Shown: in pieces, positions 32,488-38,896 of the stretch
Layout of the letters: the number at the start of each line of letters is the position of its first letter
How positions within the stretch are numbered: position 1 is the stretch's first letter
Translations under genes and position numbers: made by a program
The notes under the pieces: generated by a model
The model's database searches: none
The model's input: the letters and a program-made list of their open reading frames with translations, nothing else
What the model was told of the DNA's origin: nothing
From: Branchiostoma floridae
Taxonomy: Eukaryota; Chordata; Leptocardii; Amphioxiformes; Branchiostomatidae
NCBI RefSeq assembly: GCF_000003815.2
Contig: NC_049995.1
Location: 1,496,091 to 1,534,986 of the forward strand
DNA: 38,896 nt
Direction of reading: 5' to 3'

Positions 32488-32590
32488 NNNNNNNNNNNNN
32501 NNNNNNNNNNNNNNNNNNNNNNNNNNNNNNNNNNNNNNNNNNNNNNNNNNNNNNNNNNNNNNNNNNNNNNNNNNNNNNNNNNNNNNNNNN
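32488..32590. other. Assembly gap (103 N)
   Basis: Unsequenced bases between the SINE and the promoter-like region upstream of clavesin. Confidence 0.95.
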
Positions 32591-32799
32591 AGATGTTTGA
32601 GGTGGCTTTTATGTTCGCGGTTTGCGCGATGATCTCCTCACCACGAATACTTTCCCTTTTACAGTAAAACTATGCGAGTTAGCTACAAGCGATAACGTAA
32701 AACTACCGAGAAATACTCCATTTTCTCTCTACCGGGAAATTAGATTCCCCTCAATATTTTCTCTTTTACAGTAAACCGCTTTCCTGGAAAATGGTTGTT

Positions 32800-32949
32800 C
32801 CCGCGCAGGCGCCGTGACCTTTGACCGATAAAAATCAATAAATCACCTCTGCCAGATTTTCACAAGTGTCCCGATTTTTCCTGCTCCGGACGACTTTGCT
32901 TGGCTGCAGCGATTCTTGAACGTTACATGACATTTTACAAAAATATCAG
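32800..32949 (+). promoter_or_regulatory. Promoter-like region and possible first exon upstream of clavesin
   Basis: GCGCAGGCGC at 32803-32812 resembles the NRF1 motif. TGACCTTTGACC at 32815-32826 is a perfect DR1 half-site pair, the kind bound by HNF4/RXR-type nuclear receptors. A strong donor ATCAG|GTAAGC follows at 32949/32950. A transcript starting near 32830 and spliced to about 34473 would keep the clavesin frame open from an ATG at 32926, but that may be chance. Promoter identity is inference from motif clustering. Confidence 0.4.
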
Positions 32950-33449
32950 GTAAGCCAGTCAACTGGGTAACCTTACTTGACAAGTGCACGTCGACCTTAA
33001 GATCGGGAAATTGGAAACCGAACGGAGCTAGTCTTTCAAGCAAAATATATCCACCCTAGTCAAGGCATACAATTTGATGATTTATAAAGCCTTAGTAACT
33101 GGTTAAATAAATCAAATGTGTACAGCATGGAACCCATGCTCCAGATTAATCCATCTATTTGGAAGTATTCACCTTGAATATTCACCTTCAGTTGTAAACT
33201 TAGGTGTACAGAAATTACGAAATGGGTCAAAATGGAATCAGGAAATATATATGTACAGAAATTGCAAAATGGAATGAGATGGAACGAAATATGAATCAAA
33301 CTGAAATGACTTACTCACTAAATGATCAGTGCAGGTAACACAGGCTCACCTTTATCCATCGGGTATAAACCTACATGTAACGTTATATCCGTTAATTTCA
33401 CAAGCTATTTAGGGCCATCATACCGTCGAAATGCAAGTTCAAACTTCTA

Positions 33450-34000
33450 TGAGGGTCTGCATGGGGGGAGGGTCTTGGTAACGCTTAACAGTGAATTCAG
33501 GAGGGGTTACAAAGCATAACAGTAACATTGACGTTCGTTCCTCTTCGAATTCGATGGTCAAAAATATCTGACTAATGGCATTGTGAGAAGGAAAAGGTAC
33601 CAGAACCCAAAGGAATGACAGAGACAATGTCCGCTGCTATCAATGACATTTGCTCCCGTGGGTCAGTGTTTCCACCAGAGGAGGCGGCAGCAAATTTCTT
33701 ATAGGATGATTGAACTATTGCAGACGAAATTTTCAGCACATGGAGCACCAAACTCCAAAGGCGCGACGCATCATAGGGGGGTCCTGGTGTATACTCCCCC
33801 CGGAAACTTTCAAAAAATCATGACCCTCTGAAATGCTATTTCCTGCATTTCCCGGCAAATTTTGCCGACAGAATGATAAAATTTTCATCAAAATTACACA
33901 TGGTTGTCGCTTTGACCTCCAGCCTAGAGCGGGTCAGTAACGATTAACGGTGAATTAAAATGGCTTGTAATGTTTAATGGAAAAAGGCATGCAGTCCTTC
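33450..34000. mobile_element. Shorter relative of the TAACGCTTAACGGT transposon
   Basis: GAGGGTCTGCATGGGGGGAG at 33451 and 'ggcatgcagtcc' near 33988 match the ends of the element at 15292-16519. The internal 'cctgcattt-cggcaaattttgccgac' and 'ggtaacgcttaac' words are shared. TTCTAT occurs immediately outside both ends and may be a 6-base target duplication, matching the length seen in the other copy. Confidence 0.75.
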
Positions 34001-34130
34001 TATATTTTGAAAATATTGCCATTTGAAACCACCGTCCGTCGACTTGATATACCTACTAGTACATGTGCTTTTTTGAAGAACAACGGATATATAGGTTACC
34101 CCATGGATAAAGGTAAACTATATGTAGGGG
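34000..34130 (+). repeat. Dispersed repeat, pair of 37860-37985
   Basis: 'ttgaaaatattgccatttgaaa', 'ccgtccgtcgac', 'aacaacggatatataggttacccc' and 'ggataaaggt' recur in the same orientation in clavesin intron 3. One copy lies upstream of coding exon 1 and the other just before exon 4. Confidence 0.7.
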
Positions 34131-34177
34131 AAAGTATTATAGCCCTGTCAAGACTTAACCTATTGTTTTTTTTCTAG

Positions 34178-34323
34178 GTGACACATCTAGTACTGGATCA
34201 TCTGACAATGCTGTCGATGCCATTGAACAACTGTCATTCCCAGCTGTGAAATTGAACTCATGTCTCATGAACTTTGCCAAGACACAGGATTTTTTACTGT
34301 ACCTGTGTAAGATGTTACACTAA
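34178..34323 (+). CDS. Probable terminal exon of an unidentified gene
   Basis: An excellent acceptor (TATTGTTTTTTTTCTAG|) opens a 47-codon frame ending TAA at 34321. The frame reads DTSSTGSSDNAVDAIEQLSF and PAVKLNSCLMNFAKTQDFLL, with balanced composition and no AT-rich shadow character. The exon would enter with two bases from a preceding exon. It does not join in phase to clavesin, and I do not recognise the protein. A donor-like GTAAGA at 34308 also allows a non-coding clavesin leader exon. Confidence 0.4.
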
Positions 34324-34545
34324 GAAACTTGGATGTAAATGAAACATTGTATTTTCTTTTGCAACAATATTGAGAGAAAACACCAAAGGTGCCGCTATGT
34401 TTACTCACACTTTCGGATACAAATTTAGGGGATCGAATCATCTCCTGTAACTTATACTGGCAGTCCCTTCAGTTGGAAGTATCAAGTACTGTTCAACTTA
34501 CCTCAGTCACTCATGTTAGGTCCAAGCCACACCTACAACTTGGCA

Positions 34546-34790
34546 ATGGATGAGACAGAGGCCCCAGAAATGACAGCACTTCAAGATGGGCTCTCAGAGC
34601 AAAGCAAAGAAAAGGCTCAAGTGGAACTGAATGAACATGCCCAACATCTCCATAACGACATCCAGGCTGTGCGGGACATGGTCATCACCAGGCCAGACAT
34701 CACCTTCCTCAGGTCTGATGACAGCTTTGTACTCAGGTTCCTGCGAGCAAGAAAGTTCAGCTGGGTCGAGGCATTTATGCTGTACGCACG
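34546..34790 (+). CDS. clvs: Clavesin exon 1 (first coding)
   Basis: It encodes the N-terminus through LYA and two bases of Arg; the donor is GCACG|GTAAGG. A plausible acceptor CCCTTCAG| at 34472 would make this exon begin in the 5' leader. The in-frame Met options are 34513, 34546 and 34570. Confidence 0.88.
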
Positions 34791-37700
34791 GTAAGGTGCT
34801 ACTCAAGGTTTGGAGTCTCTGAAGTTTATCTACAGATAAACACTATACAAACAAAGAAACAAACAAACATGTGTTTTAGATGGTTATGGCCAGCCAATTT
34901 AGATTCATTTTTATGAGAAAACATTATTTACTTGTTACAAGATGACAAGAGCTAAATGAAGACTGCCCACCATAGTTGACTGAATTGTTGCCATGTCCAA
35001 AATGACAGACACACAAGGTTGTCTAACTATCATTACCTGACAATATCAGATTCTGTTGATGTAACAATACGTTTGGGACTGCATCACCTAGTTCCAGTGC
35101 ACTGTGAACCTGTAACACCTAGTTCCAGTGCACTGTGAACCTGTAACACCTAGTTCCAGTGCACTGTGAACCTGTAACACCTAGTTCCAGTGCACTGTGA
35201 ACCTGTAACACCTAGTTCCAGTGCACTGTGAACCTGTAACACCTAGTTCCAGTGCACTGTAAACCTGTAACACCTAGCTCCAGTGCACTGTGAACCTGTA
35301 ACACCTAGTTCCAGTGCACTGTAAACCTGTAACACCTAGTTCCAGTGCACTGTGAAACTGTAACACCTAGCTCCAGTGCACTGTAAACCTGTAACACCTA
35401 GCTCCAGTGCACTGTACAAAGATGACAGATGGTCATCAAAACGTTGGCTCGTTGTGTTGTGTCCAGTATAGGTTTACCATCACTGTTCGTGCACTGGTCT
35501 TTGAGTGATGAAATAACTTAATACATATCAGAACGGGTTGAATCTAACTTGTGTGGTGAAGTCAAGGAGGGTAAAACCTTCATGTTGAAGTTAGATTGAG
35601 ACTCCTTTATTTGTTTTTGCCATAAAAATATAGAACTTTGATGTGTATATTTTCCAGTTACTATGAGTATCGTCAAAAGCATTCCGTCATGTTTAAACAC
35701 TGCACACTTGAGAACCCTGGAGTACAACAGGCACTGCTGGATGGCTTTCCTGGAGTGTTGGAGGATACGGATCACTTTGGCAGGAAGATACTGGTGTTCT
35801 ACCCTGCCAACTGGGATGTCACAAGGTGGGAAGAAAGTTTGAAGTTTACCACTTTGTGGAAGGATTGACATAACATTACATGTACCATGACTATCACCTT
35901 TTTTAACATGTCAACCCAGAAGCAGGCGTAATGTTTGATTAGGAAGAACTCCTTTTTAGCGATGCCTCAGGGGCTAGCCTTACAGTAAATACTATACATA
36001 GTGTACGTCCGATTGGCAAAAATTCTATAGGAATTTTTCCATCATTACTTTGGAGGGGAATGGGTAGGATTTGACATATCGTCATGATATTTGGAATGTA
36101 GATGTAATGCTAGATACCTTACATAATCATGCAAATTGGGCTAATTTTCATAATTGATGAGGACAGTTTATGAAGCCATACGAGCGATCGCTGTTGTTGT
36201 TTATATCCAGGGTATTGGACGGTTGTTGCCTACCAGGACGTCAGTAGATTGGATCAAAAATTGATGTTCAAATTAGCGGCTCAAATTACTGATTAATATG
36301 TAAATCAATAGTTTGCCAAACACCTGCTTTTTGCCTACCACTGCGTCACCGTGACATCATCGCGATCGCTCGTATTGCATTTCATATTAGAACTTTCAAA
36401 CTATTACATGTAGCCTAACTATGTCCCAAAATTCCCCAAAGTCTACTGTAACAGTAATTTTCTACACATAATTTTTCCTTTGGAGGGGAATAACTGGGGA
36501 GGGTTTAGTAGATAACTTTGATGATGTCTTCCATACTTAAGGGCTATTAAAGGCTATTAATACAAATGGACCACTGTTCCACAGGAGCATGTCTGAGATA
36601 GAACAAACCATTGACCTACAAGTTACTTTCAGGTTTGTGATTAAATAGTCAATTGTTGTTGTGAGATGTATTGAGTTTAAAGGATGTATTTTTTCTGGAA
36701 CATTTGTAGGTACTCCATAGAACATGTGTCGTTGGCCATCCTCCTGTCCCTAGAGCAGATGATCCAGGACCCAGAGGTACAGGTGCATGGCTTCGCTATC
36801 ATTGTGGACTGGAGCCAGTTCAGCTTCCGCCAGGCCGCCAGGCTGTCCCCTGCACAGATGAGACTTGTTATCGAGGGGCTTCAGGTGAGGGCGACAGTCA
36901 TGTCTCTCTGCACACAAGACTAAATCTTGTTTTCTGATGAGACTTGTTATCGAGGGGCTTCAGGTGAGGGCGACAGTCATGTCTCTCTGCACACAAGACT
37001 AAATCTTGTTTTCTGATGAGACTTGTTATCGAGGGGCTTCAGGTGAGGGCGACAGTCATGTCTCTCTGCACACAAGACTAAATCTTGTTTTCTGATGAGA
37101 CTTGTTATCGAGGGGCTTTCAGGTGAGGGCAACAGTCAGGTCTCTCTGCACACAAGACTAAATCTTGTTTTCTGATGAGACTTGTTATCGAGGGGCTTTC
37201 AGGTGAGGGCAACAGTCAGGTCTCTCTACACACAAGATTAAATCTTGTTTTCTGATGAGACTTGTTATCGAGGGGCTTTCAGGTGAGGGCGACAGTCATG
37301 TCTCTCTGCACACAAGACTAAATCTTGTTTTCTGATGAGACTTGTTATCGAGGGGCTTCAGGTGAGGGCGACAGTCATGTCTCTCTGCACACAAGACTAA
37401 ATCTTGTTTTTTGATGAGATTTGTTATCGAGGGGCTTCAGGTGAGGGCGACAGTCATGTCTCTCTGCACACAAGACTAAATTTTGTTTTCTGATGAGACT
37501 TGTTATCGAGGGGCTTTCAGGTGAGGGCAACAGTCAGGTCTCTCTACACACAAGACTAAATCTTGTTTTCTGATGAGACTTGTTATCGAGGGGCTTTCAG
37601 GTGAGGGCGACAGTCATGTCTCTCTGCACACAAGACTAAATCTTGTTTTCTGATGAGACTTGTTATCGAGGGGCTTTCAGGTGAGGGCGACAGTCAGGTC

Positions 37701-38153
37701 TCTCTACACACAAGACTAAATCTTGTTTTCTGATGAGACTTGTCATCGAGGGGCTTTCAGGTGAGGGCGACAGTCAGGTCTCTCTACACACAAGACTAAA
37801 CCTTTTTTTCACGGTGGTCATGTTGCTATTTAGGAATGTCAAGTCTACGGAAGGCAGTTAGAAAATTGTATTGTTTTCAAAATATTTCCATTTGAAAATA
37901 CCGTCCGGCGATTTCACACCCCAATATTCCCTGCTTTCTAAAACAACGGATATAGGTTACCCCTCGGATAAAGGTGAACTAACGTTACTCCAGGAAAACA
38001 AACAAAAGTGACAAGTTTTTTTGTTGTTGTTATTTACTGTAGGACAGCTTCCCAGCTCGTTTTGGAGGCATCCACTTCATCAACCAGCCATGGTACATCG
38101 ATGCTGCCTTCACCATTCTCAAACCCTTCTTAAAGGAGAAAACCAGGGAAAGG
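34546..38153 (+). CDS. clvs: Clavesin (CRAL-TRIO lipid-binding protein), exons 1-4 of a partial gene
   Basis: Clavesins are SEC14-like CRAL-TRIO proteins that bind phosphatidylinositol 3,5-bisphosphate on clathrin-coated vesicles and late endosomes, chiefly in neurons; they are close relatives of the alpha-tocopherol transfer protein and CRALBP. Four exons, 34546-34790, 35658-35825, 36710-36884 and 38043-38153, join in phase. Diagnostic matches to vertebrate clavesin include [32 protein letters not shown] (the CRAL-TRIO N-terminal helical domain), [75 protein letters not shown] and [12 protein letters not shown]. The end of the CRAL-TRIO lobe (after KEKTRER) and the acidic tail lie beyond the window. 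By alignment with vertebrate clavesin the true start may be the Met at 34570 (MTALQDGLS). The Met at 34546 has a better context (G at -3, G at +4); 34513 is a weaker, longer option. Confidence 0.93.
35085..35415. repeat. 31-bp minisatellite, ~10.6 copies, clavesin intron 1
   Basis: The unit is CACCTAGTTCCAGTGCACTG plus TGAACCTGTAA, repeated almost without change. The few variants (GTT to GCT, TGTGAA to TGTAAA) define subtypes. The unit contains the palindrome CAGTGCACTG. Very low divergence implies recent expansion and likely length polymorphism. Confidence 0.95.
35658..35825 (+). CDS. clvs: Clavesin exon 2
   Basis: Acceptor ATTTTCCAG|, donor ACAAG|GTGGGA. The first T completes Arg and the last two bases start Arg of exon 3. 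It encodes [20 protein letters not shown] through FYPANWDVT, the start of the CRAL-TRIO lobe. Confidence 0.93.
36178..36375. mobile_element. ~198-bp MITE with ATACGAGCGATCGC ends, clavesin intron 2
   Basis: The 14-base ends at 36178-36191 and 36362-36375 are perfect inverted repeats containing the palindrome GCGATCGC. No target duplication is obvious and there is no coding frame. Confidence 0.7.
36710..36884 (+). CDS. clvs: Clavesin exon 3
   Basis: Acceptor CATTTGTAG|, donor CTTCAG|GTGAGG. It encodes [20 protein letters not shown], then [20 protein letters not shown] and MRLVIEGLQ. Its last 27 or so bases and the donor are the founding unit of the tandem array that follows. Reading through the donor meets a stop after 12 codons (at TAA in 'aagactaaa'). 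Confidence 0.93.
36858..37800 (+). repeat. ~79-bp tandem array copying the exon 3 / intron 3 junction (12 copies)
   Basis: The unit contains GATGAGACTTGTTATCGAGG, GGCTTCAG, the donor GTGAGG, then 'gcgacagtcatgtctctctgcacacaagactaaatcttgttttct'. The first copy is the real exon end; 11 more follow in the intron to about 37800. Period is 79 or 80 bp. Some copies have CTTTCAG and 'gcaacagtcagg', defining two interleaved subtypes. Every copy retains the AG|GTGAGG donor and a few dozen bases of former exon. Confidence 0.95.
37860..37985 (+). repeat. Dispersed repeat, pair of 34000-34130
   Basis: 'caaaatatttccatttgaaaataccgtccg', 'aacaacggatataggttacccc' and 'ggataaaggtgaac' match the copy upstream of exon 1. 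Confidence 0.7.
38043..38153 (+). CDS. clvs: Clavesin exon 4
   Basis: Acceptor TTTACTGTAG|, donor GAAAGG|GTTAGT; both borders are at codon boundaries. It encodes [20 protein letters not shown] through [12 protein letters not shown], the most conserved stretch of the clavesin lipid-binding fold. Later exons are outside the window. Confidence 0.93.
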
Positions 38154-38294
38154 GTTAGTCTCAGATAGTAAAGATTATAACTCAGTTTATTATTGTTTCA
38201 TTTACTTTGTACTCTCCCATTTCTTTTGTATAATCAATCAGTATCCTTCTACAACTATCACCTTCTTTAACTATTGCCTAAACAGCTTGCTTAG

Positions 38295-38663
38295 GCCACA
38301 CCAATTTTATTTGTTGTTTCTCTGATTTTTTTTCAGAAAAAAATTGGGTCAGTCGTTCGAAAAATTAAAAATACAAACTTTTCAAATTTCAGAGGTAGGA
38401 GAGATCGGATGGGAAACCTTAACTTTCAACATTTAGAGGGTCCATGGTAGCAAAGTCCAAAGTTTGAAGAAAAATGATAAACATACCGTCCAAAAAGGCA
38501 CGTACAGCTACTGGAATTTGAGGCCCATAGTTAATTTGAGAAAGGAGAGGCAGTGAAATTTTGTCAACACTAGGTGTGGCCATCAATTTGAATTTTTTTT
38601 TTTTTTTCAAATCGGAAAGAATAGGGTCGGGAAATCCAAGAAGCAAAAAATTGGTGTGGCCAT
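38295..38663. mobile_element. ~370-bp MITE with GGCCACACCAATTTT ends, clavesin intron 4
   Basis: GGCCACACCAATTTT at about 38296 is inverted as AAAATTGGTGTGGCC at about 38648-38662. A run of 14 or more T precedes 'caaatcggaaagaatagggtcgggaaatcc' inside the right end. The interior phrase 'ataaacataccgtccaaaa' resembles text inside the element at 30751-31939 (about 31410-31430). No transposase. Confidence 0.7.
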
Positions 38664-38896
38664 ACATTATATCTTAGAGCTTATCATCAAACTGATCACC
38701 TCACCACTGATAAAGGATGCCTAGTCCTTTTTGTTACACTGTATATTGTATCATCTGCATAATGCCCCTTGTGCTGCCTTGACAGTGTGTTGCCTGACAA
38801 GGGTAGAACAGTGCAATATTCGTGAATAACTTCATCAGGTTGGCAATTATTCATATAGTAAGGTTCTTTTAGCACAACCAGAAAATAACTTACTTC
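38664..38896 (+). other. Clavesin intron 4, to window end
   Basis: No exon or repeat is recognised in this last stretch. Confidence 0.5.

Noticed and set aside
32843-33043. Minus-strand 66-codon frame near the promoter-like region
   Set aside because: No splice signals or domain support it, and the plus strand shows a strong donor in the same place.

Overview
The window is eukaryotic: about 39 kb of AT-rich, intron-rich, repeat-dense DNA with three assembly gaps (5539-5638, 25096-25633, 32488-32590). Gene content and repeat style point to an invertebrate chordate, most likely a lancelet (Branchiostoma). It holds a Smoothened first exon and a clavesin (CRAL-TRIO) gene, both single orthologue-like, among many short DNA transposons, a 5S-derived SINE and Penelope-like fragments. 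The species call is inference; no database was searched.

Layout. (1) 929-1205, minus: first coding exon of Smoothened (Hedgehog signal transducer); the remaining exons would lie to the left of the window. Upstream of it are a G-quadruplex-forming tract (about 1832-1860) and an unusual array of about 31-bp palindromic repeats (2100-2910). (2) 3440-7290: pogo-like debris, a long hairpin, and two mariner-type foldback elements, one with another element nested inside. (3) 8093-20242, minus: a six-exon gene reconstructed by matching splice phases across every junction. It encodes a nuclear-looking protein of about 384-400 residues with an acidic tract followed by Arg/Glu/Lys-rich repeats; I do not recognise its family with confidence. 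Its introns carry a hAT MITE with perfect 8-bp target duplications, other MITEs, a Penelope-like remnant, and a DNA transposon with subterminal repeats nested inside another element. (4) 20800-32500: gene-poor and repeat-rich. It contains a Penelope-like GIY-YIG fragment, a pogo-like element, two tight hairpins, a 1.2-kb multi-scale palindrome with an assembly gap at its centre, a MITE with a 10-bp target duplication, an element whose end is an array of palindromes, a tRNA-like unit and a 5S-rRNA-derived SINE. (5) 32800-38896, plus: a promoter-like region with a possible non-coding first exon, an unassigned terminal-exon-like ORF, and the first four coding exons of clavesin, whose 3' end lies beyond the window. 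Clavesin introns hold a 31-bp minisatellite and an array of about 79 bp that has repeatedly copied the exon 3 / intron 3 splice-donor junction.

The genes do not form an obvious functional group. The points most worth a second look are the amplified splice donor in clavesin, the 1.2-kb nested palindrome, the 31-bp palindromic array upstream of Smoothened, and the reconstructed six-exon gene.
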